This document shows, piece by piece, positions 31,906-42,833 of a DNA stretch of 64,000 nucleotides. Position 1 is the first letter of the stretch. Every line of letters begins with the position of its first letter. A model generated the notes under the pieces. It ran no database searches. It was given only the letters and a program-made list of their open reading frames with translations, and had not been told where the DNA came from. The position numbers were made by a program, and so were the translations under genes. Source of the DNA: Arachnomyces sp. PD_36 (lineage: Eukaryota; Ascomycota; Eurotiomycetes; Onygenales; Arachnomycetaceae); NCBI GenBank assembly GCA_032988195.1, contig JANTQE010000003.1:682001-746000 (forward strand). The letters run 5' to 3'.

Positions 31906-33327
31906 TTAAGTGTCTCTTATTGACATCATCTCAGTTCTTCTTATGACATCGTCGTTGGAAACGTTGGTATCATCAGGCTCATCAACACTCTTGCCATCGT
32001 CTTCATTTTCTCGATCCACATTCTCCTCCTCATCGCTATCGTCATCACCATCGTCATCTTCATCATCATCATCATCATCATCATTGTCGTCGTCATCGTC
32101 GGGATCGTCACTATCGCCGTCGTCGTCCTCAGAGCTATCTCCTTCCTCATCGTCCTCGTCTTCCTCATCTTCATCTTCCTCATCTGAACCATCGGCACCC
32201 CATCCGTCGAAGTCAAAGCCTGTGGATTCGGGTTCTTGCGCCCATTCTTCCCAAGCGTCTAGGAAGAGCCGAGGAAGGGCAAGTGCCTCCTTGCTCGCAC
32301 CCACATGCCGAAGGATCGTATTGCTTGCTTTTAGGTACGTCCGTGCGAGAAGTCGGTAGAGTGGCTTTGGGGAATATTTGGGGTTCGGTAGATAGGGATC
32401 GTTGGCAGTAACGCCCCCAAGGATAAGTGGTATGCATGACTGGTTATACTCAATCGGGCGGGACTTGTCGAAATCTAAAACCCACAAGTACGTTGTGCGA
32501 CTTTTAAAATCGGGCTCGATATCGACAGGCTGCTTCGAGGAGAACTCAGGATCGTAAGGGGCGAGAACCTCCTCGCTGGCTGCGCTTCCCAATACCCACT
32601 CGGCGTCCATGCCGTCACACTTCGCTGCCCAGTGAATCAGCGCCAGACTCACGGCCATCTCTTTGGTGATAAGTTCCACATCGAGCTCAAGGGATTGGGC
32701 CATGTCTAGGTATAGCTCGAAGTTCCATAAGGACGTTGGGTGTGGGTCCGTGGTTTCTCGCGTCTTTCCAAAGTAGAGACGAACGAGGCAGTGTTTATTT
32801 TCAGGGTCCGCGAGTGCTTCATTGACGTGAAGTGGATCGAAATATAGCTGGATTAAAGCGTCTCGTACCTGAGAAGGGAGGGGGAGGATCCTACTAAGCT
32901 GAATCGCCGTGTTGTTCTGCTTGGTGAAGGTGCCAGGGGGAAACTTCTTGTGTGTGATGTCCCACCACGCGTTGGAGGATGTGAAGAAACGCGAGGCTTT
33001 TGGTATTCTCGGTAGTGTTATTCCGGGGAAAGATGCCTCCATCATGGACTGTAGGGAGACAAAAGAGTTGTACACGTTGTTGGTCATATGGAAATCATTC
33101 CAAAGTGCGCTCTCGTCGGGAGAAGTCTTGTACACAATTTTGGTTCCGGGCTGTTCCCAAATGGTTCCGCAGGAGCCGCGGCCTATGCAAGGAAACAACT
33201 TTTGCTCGTGAAAGCGGGCATTGTTCATTCTTTCAGCAAAGGAGGAGGTGGAGACGGCGGATTTCGCGGACAACGTGCGTCGAAGGATTTCTTTTAGAGA
33301 AGGTCTATCTTCAGCGGATCTATCCAT
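31906..33327 (-). CDS. DUF3669-type fungal protein with a long acidic tail
   Basis: A single exon of 473 aa. The family pattern is visible in FPCIGRGSCGTIWEQPGTKIVYK near residue 46, NEALADPENKHCLVRLYFGK, MAVSLALIHWAAKCDGMDAEWVLGS, YLWVLDFDKSRPI and DPYLPNPKYSPKPLYRLL. These match the fungus-specific DUF3669 proteins. The start resembles a degenerate kinase-like glycine and lysine region (IGRGSCGTIWE...IVYK) and the later LDFDK resembles a DFG region, so a remote kinase-fold origin is conceivable. Residues about 380-450 are almost only Asp, Glu and Ser, ending in a less acidic stretch. Molecular function is unknown in the family. Confidence 0.85.
   Translation of the reverse strand: MDRSAEDRPSLKEILRRTLSAKSAVSTSSFAERMNNARFHEQKLFPCIGRGSCGTIWEQPGTKIVYKTSPDESALWNDFHMTNNVYNSFVSLQSMMEASFPGITLPRIPKASRFFTSSNAWWDITHKKFPPGTFTKQNNTAIQLSRILPLPSQVRDALIQLYFDPLHVNEALADPENKHCLVRLYFGKTRETTDPHPTSLWNFELYLDMAQSLELDVELITKEMAVSLALIHWAAKCDGMDAEWVLGSAASEEVLAPYDPEFSSKQPVDIEPDFKSRTTYLWVLDFDKSRPIEYNQSCIPLILGGVTANDPYLPNPKYSPKPLYRLLARTYLKASNTILRHVGASKEALALPRLFLDAWEEWAQEPESTGFDFDGWGADGSDEEDEDEEDEDDEEGDSSEDDDGDSDDPDDDDDNDDDDDDDEDDDGDDDSDEEENVDRENEDDGKSVDEPDDTNVSNDDVIRRTEMMSIRDT
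32020..32195. repeat. Trinucleotide-rich acidic tract (TCA/TCG/TCC runs)
   Basis: Near-perfect triplet runs (TCATCATCATCATCATCATC around 32064, CGTCGTCATCGTCG around 32090) encode the Asp/Glu tail of the DUF3669-type protein. Triplet slippage probably varies the tail length between strains. Confidence 0.75.
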
Positions 33328-34591
33328 GCTTGGTAACTTAGGTAAAGAAATCTTGTTGAAGAGCGGGGGGAGAGCTGTCTTCGGTAGATGTTGTTCAGAG
33401 TAAATGAGAAGATTGTCTTTTCTTCGTCAAAAGAAACAAGTGCTATTCTTGAGAGACATCGAAGGAAAGCATGATATATTGATACCATGGGAAAGAGCAT
33501 AGGCTTTGAGTCATTGCTTCTTGAAATTCGACATTAGAGTTTATTTATCATCTCTTCGTCATGCTATGAAGTAAAAACCCAACTTGACGTTTCTGTTCGA
33601 GATTTCATGTCATTCTATGATTCTATCGAATATAAGGCCTGTCGAGATGACTAGGAGCAGCAATGAAGGAATGTCGTGAAGAATGAGAGAGAACAGAGAA
33701 TTTAAAAGGAGACTACATCACGTGGTCTCACATCCAATATCCCCCTCGACTCCAACAAATGTATCACCGACTTTCAATTGATTCAAAGAAGACAAAGGAT
33801 AGAAGCCACTGAATCATGAACCTACAGCCGTGACGTTCCCAATAGAAGTCGACAGATGCTGCCACCAATCTATCTACAAACGATTGAGCGGCCTCCGGCG
33901 GAAGCGACGAGTATAAGTATTTCTCTCAATCGGACGTCGGGGAAGAGACACTGCTGTGCAATGACCCCCCAGCCATCATTCGCTTGCTCTTCTTTATTCT
34001 CCCTACGATAGGATTAGTTGCAGGAATGAAGGAAGAACGGAACCTCGACCAGGTTCTGACCCTGCGAAGCAGAGTTTTCGGAGAAGCACCTCATCACCAG
34101 ACACACGACACATTTGGCGTGTTGGAGGTTTCCATAGGGCGAGAGCAGTTTGTTCCCCAATCATGTTGACATTTTCTGCAAGTTATGCCTGCATACCTTG
34201 GGAGTTCGGGCCTTGAGAAGAAAACTCTTAGAGTCAAAAAATTGAGACCACCATTTCGCCGGTCCTTCGTCCTGCTATTCACGAGGCACACTTGCCCTGT
34301 GCATTGTGTATTGTGCATTGGATCATGAGACGAAGGAATGAGATATATGGTCTGCCATGTCGCACAGTTCAAAACTATCATTTCCTCGATCATATCTCGG
34401 CATTGGGCTTCGGTGTAGAAAGACCATTCAAGTGGCCTTCAATAAAACAGCTCCGTCTCAAGCTGAGTTGAGACTCTCTCTTTTCTGTGTGCAATTGAAC
34501 CCGAACCGGTTGAAGGATTCGAACTCTCATATTGCTCTAAACACCAATATATGAAGGTTATTTTTGCTAGTTATCAAGCCATCACCGACGT
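33328..34591. promoter_or_regulatory. 1.3-kb divergent interval upstream of the MATE gene
   Basis: Upstream of the DUF3669-type gene (minus) and of the first gene of the candidate cluster (MATE, plus). GACCACCATT lies at 34246-34255, a decamer also found upstream of the ligase gene at 42541. A single such match is within chance. Confidence 0.35.
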
Positions 34592-36310
34592 ATGGACCTG
34601 CTAATATACGTACTGAAAAGTATTGGCCCCGGTCTACGCACGACGTCAAAAATGGTTGGTAGAGACTCGAATGAAGAAGAAAGGACATTATTTTTCTATA
34701 ATAATGCTATCCCTTCATCAGACCAAACGACTTTAGGTATGCGATCACAGAGACAAACAAACGATAAATTGTTAGCTAATCGAGGCAAAGGCTTTGTCAT
34801 GGAGCCACGGATTGACCCCGCCGCCCTTCCGAGTCAAACCACTCCACTCCTCGCCGGTAAGACGCAAGGAGAATGTGATCTTCCGCCTGAGCCTGTCTGT
34901 ACGACTTGGAAACTGGAAGTGCGAATCTTATCGAGAAGAAGCCTCATGTTGATGATCACCTCCCTTTTACAATATTCATTGACGGTTGCCAGTATTTTCA
35001 GCATCGGCCACTTGGGCACACTCGAGCTTGGAGCCGTCAGTCTTGCAAGCATGACCGCAAATATCACTGGATATGCTGTCTACCATGGCATGGCAACTAG
35101 TATCGATACCCTATGTGGTCAAGCATATGGCTCAGGGGACAAGAAGCTCGTGGGTCTCCATATGCAGCGGATGGTCTACTTTCTCTTGGTTATTACCATT
35201 CCAATTGCTGTGATCTGGGTTTTTGCAGATCGTATACTGCTCCAACTTCTTTCCGAAAAGGATGTTGCTATTTTGGCAGGTCGATATCTAAAAGTCCTCA
35301 TTATTGGCACCCCCGGGTATCTGTCCTTCGAGAGTGGGAAGAGATTTGTTCAGGCGCAGGGCATCTTCTCGGCACCCCTCGTCGTGATGGTTATATGTGC
35401 ACCACTAAATGCATTTATGAACTGGTTATTTGTTTGGGTATGCGCTCTATTCTTATATTTTCCATGGAACCGCACTATGATGGTTGATCTAACATGTTTC
35501 TAGAAATTTGAATGGGGTTTCGTTGGTGCCCCCGTGGCTGTTGTTATAACAAACTACTGCCTTCCCTCGGTTTTACTTGCCTACACTTCTTTAATTGTGG
35601 GATTAGAGTGTTGGAACGGCTTTACCTATAAAGCATTTACCAATTGGTCTGTCATGATAAAGCTTGCAATCCCTGGATTTCTCATGGTCGAATCCGAAGT
35701 TCTTGCCTTTGAGATTCTCACATTCGCAGCGTCTCATTTTGGTAAAACCGCTCTCGCAGCACAAGCTGTTTTGTCGACCTGCGTATCTATCGCCTTTCTG
35801 ATTCCATTCCCCATTTCAGTGGCAGCAAGCACCCGTATTGCAAACCTCATCGGCTCCGGATCGAAAGATGCAGCTCGCATTGCAGCCAAAGTGAGCATTT
35901 CCGGTGCCGCAGGCGCAGGTTTCGTGAACGCAACATTCCTCTACTCACTACGAGAATATATTCCTATTTTATTTACTTCCGACAAAGAAGTTGCGGAATT
36001 AGTTGCCAGGCTGCTCCCGATATGTGCGTCGTTTCAAATTTTTGATGCGCTGGCGGCCAGCTGCAATGGTGTTCTTCGTGGCCTTGGGAGACAGACAATT
36101 GGTGGTTATGTGCAGTTGTTCTGCTACTATGGAGTTGCAATGCCATTGAGTATGGGAACTGCATTTGGGCTTGGCTGGAATCTTTGGGGCTTGTGGGCGG
36201 GTGTAGCAATGGGGCTTCTTCTAGTCTGTTGTATAGAGGGGACCTTTCTGTTGCGAAGCAACTGGGATTACGCTGTGAGGGCTGCGAAGGAGAGGGCGAC
36301 GGAAGGCTAA
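34592..36310 (+). CDS. MATE-family efflux transporter
   Basis: Exons 34592-35437 and 35504-36310 (66-nt intron, GTATGC..TTCTAG) give 550 aa, normal for fungal MATE proteins such as yeast Erc1. A charged cytosolic N-terminus of about 110 residues is followed by twelve hydrophobic segments beginning SLMLMITSLLQYSLTVASIF. MATE landmarks are LGTLELGAVSLASM, GMATSIDTLCGQAYGS (the conserved CGQA signature) and, in the second half, AAQAVLSTCVSIAF, PFPISVAASTRIANLIG and NGVLRGLGRQTIGG. It should be an H+- or Na+-coupled exporter of cationic organic molecules at the plasma or vacuolar membrane. It starts the five-gene candidate cluster and is the plausible exporter or self-resistance pump for its product. 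Confidence 0.92.
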
Positions 36311-36426
36311 TCGGGTCTTGTTTCTTTCTAGGGAATGGAAAACGTGGGCAACGGTGACTCTTCATTAATTTCGCATTTGCGAAGATTTCGTTAACATGAC
36401 TTGAAGAAAATAAAACAACACTTCGC

Positions 36427-38086
36427 TCAACAATTTACGACAACAGAACAGCACCAAGCGCCACCATGGCTGACAGCACAAATACGCTCCTTACTGACAC
36501 GCCATGTTCCGAAACCGATCAATTCACCATGTATGGCGTGATATGTTCCAACCATAGATCGCCGTACCCGACCTTCCGCCGCCCTCAAAGTCAAGTCGTA
36601 TGTTAGAGGACTGATTTTACGTTGGACCACATAGGTGGTTAAACCGGGGGCTATCAAAGGACACCGTAGAAGTTCCAGCTTTAAAGCCCATTCGGATATC
36701 TTTAGTTCGTCTCCAAAAAGAATTCCTGCCCCTTTTCCACTTCTAATGGGTTTTAGGATATACTCGTCTTTCAGCGATGGCGATTCCTGACATCTAGTGA
36801 TGAATCGAGCCATCTCAGCGGACCCCGGGATGATAGTTGTCGCAATACCATTTTGGAGGATATCCACCTGCTTTGGAGTAAGGATTCCTCTCCGAGCCAA
36901 CGGCTTGAGTTCCTCCAAAACAAGCCCAAGCATCCTCTTGTCATGAACTAGTAGGATGGTGCGCATATCGTTAAAACACCGAGTGCTGATTTGTCGCAGT
37001 ATCTCAGGGTCCAGAGCTCGAATCTCCCTCTGGTGAAGCTCGAGACACACTTGATGAATCTCTTCCAACATCTCACCCTGATCATTTATGAAAACTTTAG
37101 ATCTAGGGCAAATCCAACGTCTCTCTTTCTTTGAGATGCGGCAACACAGCTTGTAGCTGCCTTTTGAGCTCGTATCCGCTATTAGCCTCAGATCTGCGGG
37201 AACGATGAACCTCGGGTATATCCCCAAGTGACGTTGTGTATATTCAGCAAACATAGGGATGCCGATGCCCTTTTCCTCGCCTTTTAGAAGGTGTAATGGG
37301 CGCTCGGGGTCAAAAATACGCAGCAACCCCTGAAACATCTATTAAGTGATCAGCGGATATTCTTAAGCTACTGATAGATCGCGAGGTGGGTTTCGACTAT
37401 ATACAACATACCTTCTCCGGATCCGTGGCATGCTCAGGAGGATTCTGCCCCTTACTCAGGGGTATGAAGGCTTGTTGTCCTACTGCAGCATTCACATAGC
37501 CATTCCAGCAGAACCGAGCATTTATTTCGCATATGCGAAAATTCTCCACTACATCCTTATTGTCTAGGTCTTTATGAGACTCTAGTAGGAAATCAGGACG
37601 CCAGGACCCCATACACTTCTTAAAGGGGCGTAGTTCCTTGGGGCTCAGTTTTTGCATCCACTACATTCCAAGGAGTTATCAATACTATAACCAATTGCTT
37701 GTTTTCATAGTCGTGAAAAAGGTATTACCTACTTGCAAAAGGTCTTCTTCTTGCGGTTCTAGCGGCATCCGCTCTGGAAACCGTGCACTCGCATCCGTCC
37801 ACCATCTCTCAACAATGTCTATAATTGCGGCGGTCAGGGCATCATGAAGCTCAACCAACTGTCTCTGGTGATTCTGGGTGATAGCAATTGGATTGTGACA
37901 AGAGGCAAGATAGAGGCCTTCCGGCCAAGACAACCTTGGCATCAGACGAAGGAGGGTAGACTGGTACTTCTTCTCCTGTTCTTCGGAGTCGGCTTTGGGA
38001 TATGTATCCGTCGGCTCGTCCCAGGGGCTTCCATCGCGACTTGAAAGGGAGACTTGTCGGAAGCGATCTTGACGTTTTAGCTTCAT
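36427..38086 (-). CDS. ATP-grasp-like protein (circularly permuted type), putative ligase
   Basis: Exons 37733-38086, 37412-37660 and 36427-37338 (72 and 73-nt introns) give 504 aa with consistent phases. I recognise no exact family. RICEINARFCWNGY (about residues 160-175) resembles the metal-binding E-N loop of circularly permuted ATP-grasp enzymes such as the glutathionylspermidine-synthetase group. EYILKPIRSGKGAGILFGDEL resembles the ATP-binding lysine and glycine loop. YVVQRKISPL and LIGFGTWRVS fit the following strands. If correct, it would make an amide or ester bond through an acyl phosphate. It lies tail-to-tail with the MATE gene (116 bp apart), suggesting a common locus. The call rests on short motifs only. 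Confidence 0.6.
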
Positions 38087-39073
38087 GGTAAGATAGGATG
38101 CCGAAGAGGCAGGAGTCAGTAGTGAGATTTTGTGTCGGAAGTGGTGCAGATCAAGGAGCTTGTGTTCGATAAAAGGTTAGTGACGAATTGTTACATTGAC
38201 AATCCTCCAGGTTTTTACTAAATCCCCTTTCCTTTGGAAGGGCAATGGAGTTTACTCTGTCACACCAACACGAATGTTGCCATAGAAGCACAAATGACAC
38301 CCATCCTCGGTCATGCCTGGAAATCAAAGCAAGAATAGTGGTAAACAAGTGAGACTAGAGGCAGCACTCTATCATGTCGTCTTTAACTAGAAAAGTCAAC
38401 TTAGTTGACGGGGGCTGGCTATGTGTAGCGATGCGATGATCTGAAGACACAGCGATGCGTCGTCCAAAAAGTGATATGTGGTGGCGGACAGCGCGCAACT
38501 TCCAGGATGCTCTCCATCTCGCCAACTGCTATCAAGTATACATCGGGGAAATTGGAACCGAAGACACTCCTTTGTCCCAACATGCAGTGCATCTTAGAAC
38601 AGATCTGGCTGAAATCTCAATTGATGGCGTCTTGATCTGAGCTGAATATCAACCCCTCCATGCTCCATACACACCCCACCCCGTCCGAAAAGAAGGAACG
38701 AAGAATAGAGAAACAAAATGGCCATATGTCAAGTTCATGTATGCTCACACGACCATCAAGTCGGTGGCACCCATGCCAGAACATCCAGGAAATGCCGAGA
38801 GTGTGGGGCCGAGCCAGGGCTTTTCAGATCGATCGACAATCTGATGATCCAATTGCGCAGCGGGTGGGCGCACATGCGGCACATGCAGTCAATCATATGG
38901 CTGGTCTGGACTCTGCAGGTGCAAAAAACAACTTATTCGTGATTTGGTGCTTAAAACATGGAGAAACTGGCGGTTACACAATAATTGATTGGCCTAAACA
39001 AGCGAGGAGACCCTGTCAAAAGCTTGCGGGACGGACCCCGGACTTTCGGCACGCTAACCTTAAAACCCTATTA
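38087..39073. promoter_or_regulatory. Upstream region of the ATP-grasp-like gene
   Basis: About 1 kb between the ATP-grasp-like start and the dioxygenase stop, both on the minus strand. Open stretches near 38455-38640 and 38660-39142 (plus) show no motif and overlap in two frames. I do not call a gene. Confidence 0.4.
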
Positions 39074-40075
39074 TTACGACATCAAGTCCCTCTCGAATTT
39101 AATATTTGTGAACGGCCTTGCATCCCATCTCACACGTCGTAGATGCCGATTCGGATCTTTGACTTCGTTCCTTCCATGAAGCCATCGTCGGTTGTCCACC
39201 AAGACGATGGAACCTCTTGGCAGCATCTCAGATGTAAGATGAATTGTCTCGGCCTCTGTCTCAGTTCCCAGCAGAACAGACTTTAATTCTTGCAGGGCGT
39301 CACCGGCACGAGCACTCAGGGGTGTAACTATATCCTCTCGAAATCGCAAATGGTTCAACGCACCGCTGTCGTCTGCTGCAAGTAGACTTCCTATAATGCT
39401 GTGCTCGCCGTCATATTTAATGAATTCCGGAGGTACGTGGATTCGAAAATCGCTCATAGAGAGGCTCTTTTGTGCCGACGAGGAGACGCGCTGAAGAAGC
39501 TTGTTGACATTAAGAACAGAAAGAGTACCACCCCCATATTCGTCAGGCTGTACGACCTGCAGGGCGAAAAATCTTGGCGGAGAACTTTCGTAACTGCAGT
39601 CCGTGTGCCATGGAAACTCTTCCATCGTTTCCGAACGAGCCTGGTGCTTTGGACTTTGGAAGGAGTTGGGGCTCGGACGGATATCCCAGAACCAACCACG
39701 GGTTGCGCTGTGGGCGATCGGTAACCCATGGCCATGTCCCTTGTGCAGGTTCACGATCAGATCCTGGAGGTAGGTGCTGCCGTCGTCGTGGAACCCCAAG
39801 TTGATTTTGAGGATACCTTCCCTTGCAAGATGTTGTTGAACGTCATTAACATGGCTTCTCTGCCGTCCACAATCAAGGCTCCGAGCTTCAAATTCCGGGA
39901 TGACCTTGGTGATTTCGGTGTGCTCATGAAGTAGACGGAAACCTAATGAGAATCCGTGGTTAGTCCCATAGGTAAAACTAGATAAGCAGGGGAATGAGAG
40001 CATACGGGACGGGTAGATGAATTGTTTCCCGCTCTTGGAGAATAGGGATCGAACACTCGGTGCGAATCGATGCAT
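39074..40075 (-). CDS. TauD/TfdA-type Fe(II)/2-oxoglutarate dioxygenase
   Basis: 333 aa in one exon. The first 40 residues are basic and hydroxylated and may be a mitochondrial presequence, or an unrecognised intron may shorten the N-terminus. The iron triad is present: His157 and Asp159 in PWHTDCSYE and distal His300 in DNRRWLHGR. Arg313 or Arg314 in HLRRVRWDA would bind 2-oxoglutarate. ATRGWFWDIRP and QPDEYGGGTLSVLNV are typical strands of the double-stranded beta-helix. The enzyme would hydroxylate, desaturate or cleave an unactivated carbon. It diverges from the PLP decarboxylase gene across a 724-bp promoter, so the two are probably co-expressed. The substrate is unknown. Confidence 0.87.
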   Translation of the reverse strand: MHRFAPSVRSLFSKSGKQFIYPSRMLSFPCLSSFTYGTNHGFSLGFRLLHEHTEITKVIPEFEARSLDCGRQRSHVNDVQQHLAREGILKINLGFHDDGSTYLQDLIVNLHKGHGHGLPIAHSATRGWFWDIRPSPNSFQSPKHQARSETMEEFPWHTDCSYESSPPRFFALQVVQPDEYGGGTLSVLNVNKLLQRVSSSAQKSLSMSDFRIHVPPEFIKYDGEHSIIGSLLAADDSGALNHLRFREDIVTPLSARAGDALQELKSVLLGTETEAETIHLTSEMLPRGSIVLVDNRRWLHGRNEVKDPNRHLRRVRWDARPFTNIKFERDLMS

Positions 40076-40799
40076 ATCGACGGTCTTCCCAAACTGGAAT
40101 TGCTAAGTTGAGAGATCTAGCCTCTTGCAAGAAAACAGGATTCGCTGAAGCAATATATCACTGGCCAAGTGTGGCATATTCAGACAAATGTTGGCAACCC
40201 CCATCCTTCCAACTCAGCAATTTCAATCTGGTAAAAGCTATCCCGTTGTCTCTCTTGGGCGGCAACATTCACCGGAACTTTGACCGGCAATCAGATGTGG
40301 AGTAGCTCTATGGGTGTGCAATGGGTCACCACCAAGGTGGTAGATCGCCAGACGCCCAACGTCGGACTTGTCCGTAGAGTGCAAGCTGACCACCTTGTTC
40401 ATTTTTATTTATTTCTGATCATTTTCAGCTGAGTTAGTGGCTCAGATACAGCTCCAAGGATTCGCGTTGACCTATTTTTATACCACGCTTTCAGAGAGAG
40501 GACCAAGCTGAGTGAATTTCTGCAAGAATGCGCGGCCTTCCTGTGCCGGAGGGGTAACCCCTTCTACGTGCCTATATCACACCCACAGTAGCACAGCGCT
40601 AGCTTCAACGAGTGGTAGCCAATGAAACTAGATAGCAAGGTTAGAAAGTCAAGTGCGGGATGATATCAAGTAAACCGAACTTGACATCGATGTCCGTAGG
40701 AACTTCAGAGCCTCCATTTGAGATGAAAAGGATAACAATATCATGACTGCTCCCCTCGCTGTAGTTCATTCTTAAACCACAATCCTCTATCAGTTAACA
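40076..40799. promoter_or_regulatory. Bidirectional promoter between the dioxygenase and PLP decarboxylase genes
   Basis: 724 bases between two diverging starts. It contains an inverted repeat, ACCACC-AA-GGTGGT, at 40328-40341 and a further half-site ACCACC at 40389-40394. This is the geometry of a dimer site and a candidate operator for a cluster regulator. No regulator gene is seen in the cluster itself. Confidence 0.4.
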
Positions 40800-42218
40800 A
40801 TGACGGTAACACAGATCGCTTCGGACCGATTGATAGACGGGGCGATTCGAAACCGCATTTCCCAACTCGAAAAGTCTGAATGTACCATCCGTAAGGATGA
40901 CCCCTTTTTCGTGGCGGATTTGGGTCAGGTACACCGTCAGCACTGCAGATGGACGCGCTGTATCCCTAATATCCAGCCCTTTTATGGTAAGTCCCGCCCT
41001 TGAAGCAACTGCAGAAGCTATGAAATGGATGGTTAACAGCTTCTTAGCGGTCAAATGCAACTCCGATCAACTTCTTCTAAGCCGCTTGGCCGAACTAGGG
41101 GCTGGTTTTGATTGCGCCTCGATCAGTGAAATGCAAGCAGTTTTACAACTGGGAGTTGACCCATCGCGTATTATTTTTGCGAACCCTTGCAAATCCGCCT
41201 CTTCCGTTTCCTACGCGAGGAATATGGGGATAACCAGGACGACGTTTGATAATATGGACGAGCTCAGCACAATCAAGACATATCACCCAGACGCTGAGCT
41301 CTTTCTTCGGATTTTTGCAGAGGACCCAACCGCGTTGATCAGCTTGGGTGATAAGTTCGGTGCTGAGCCGGATTCTACCGATCTTTTGCTTCGCCGGGCT
41401 AAGGAACTGAGCCTGAACGTTATCGGTATCAGCTTTCACGTGGGTAAGGGGTACCCCGTGTTGACGTCTTTATAGAGAACGGTGGTGCTGACCAGCCAGG
41501 GTCCGGAGCCTCAAGTGTCCAATGCTTCTTGACAGCAATCAAGCACGCAAAGCTGGCAATTAGTCAAGCAGAGCATCTAGGCTTCCGTATCCAAGCGTTG
41601 GACATCGGAGGGGGCTTTCAAGACTGTAATTTCGAGACAATCGCCTCAGCTGTTCAGTCTGCCATCGGCCAGGAGATTCCCAAGCACATTAAGATTTTCG
41701 CAGAGCCGGGGAGATTCTATGCTAGGCCCTTCTATACCATGGCCTGCAAAGTTATTTCTCGGCGAAAACAGGTTTCGAAATCCAAATCTGGTTATCCCGA
41801 TATGTTATATCAGAACGACGGCGTGTATGGCAGTTTCATGAATGTTTTGCTAGAGAAAGAGATCGTGGCGCCGACTCTGATGCAAAATACCAACAGTGCT
41901 GTTGTAGACCAACGGGATTTTGGAGAATACCATTACTCGATATGGGGACCTACTTGCGACAGTATCGACTGCGTGGCGAAGGATGCCGCGCTCGATTCCG
42001 AAGTTTTAGTTGGCGATTGGCTCAAGTACAAAAATATGGGCGGTAAGTCAACTTGCCTAGATAAAACGGCTTGTATGAGGTGATTGCTAAGGTTAGGACG
42101 CACAGCATATACCGTATCCACATCCACGCAATTCAATGGATTTGGCAACAGATACCATGTGAGTTATTTGGATACTGAACGCTTGGCAACACCTCTGGAA
42201 ACGTTTTGCGAAAAGTAA
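40800..42218 (+). CDS. Ornithine/arginine-decarboxylase-like PLP enzyme (alanine-racemase fold)
   Basis: Exons 40800-40986, 41048-41443, 41500-42042 and 42097-42218 give 415 aa; every junction is in phase. All cofactor landmarks of eukaryotic ODC are present: Schiff-base Lys65 in FYAVKCN, His193 in SFHVGSG, the GGGF phosphate loop (231-234), EPGRFY (263-268), NDGVYGSF (300-307) and the second-subunit GPTCDSID with Cys347 and Asp348. The C-terminal STQFNGFGNRYHVSYL completes the barrel-sheet interface. The residue aligned with ODC Asp332, which contacts the substrate side-chain amine, is Glu313. The same Asp-to-Glu change is known in a chlorovirus ODC-fold enzyme that prefers arginine. It is therefore probably a specialised decarboxylase of a basic amino acid, not the housekeeping ODC. 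Confidence 0.9.
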
Positions 42219-42833
42219 CCGAGAATAGTCTTAAAAATAGGTAGTCAGTAGAAGCAATAGACCCTATGGTTAGGTGAAATTTTGCACCACAAGAAGTGTC
42301 GCACATAACCGGTCCTCCGTGTAGCGAGAAGGAAGTGACGTAGCACTTCCCCAAGCAGTAAGACCATTTGTTACCCATATTTGGATCGAGCCTCACGGCC
42401 AAATCGGCCAGGCCAGATGTCCTACACGGGCTGTCAAGGAGTAATAATTTCAGGTTTGGATGTGGGAATCAAGTAATGCACCTCATAAGCACAGTCGGGA
42501 CGTCCGCGATAGGCAGACCGGGCGGATCTCGGAACCCTGGGACCACCATTGATACCCCACCCCCGTCGATGCAAGATGCAAGATGGTATCCCCAGCCATG
42601 ACTGGGGTTCACTAACTGAGGAGTCCTAGATCCTTCATTATTCTCTTTTCTCTGTCGTTGCATTCTCCACCCGATCGTTGACAGAATCGTAAACGTAAAA
42701 AGCTTGCCGAAGGAATTCGTAGTAGTGTCACTGTACAAAATTGGGTATATTAACTTTCACACTCTTGAGGTTAAGAGGCCGTGATATTAGTATCCCATCT
42801 TACTCACTGCTACTATTCCAGAGAAACAATATC
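42219..42833. promoter_or_regulatory. Interval between the decarboxylase and ligase genes
   Basis: 615 bases; both flanking genes read rightwards. Contains GACCACCATT at 42541-42550. No coding signal. Confidence 0.35.

Noticed and set aside
31910..32359. Serine-rich plus-strand frame opposite the acidic tail
   Set aside because: A shadow of the Asp/Glu triplet runs of the minus-strand gene.
38455..39142. Frames between the ATP-grasp-like and dioxygenase genes as a sixth cluster gene
   Set aside because: Short, in two overlapping frames, without motifs; partly over the dioxygenase 3' end.
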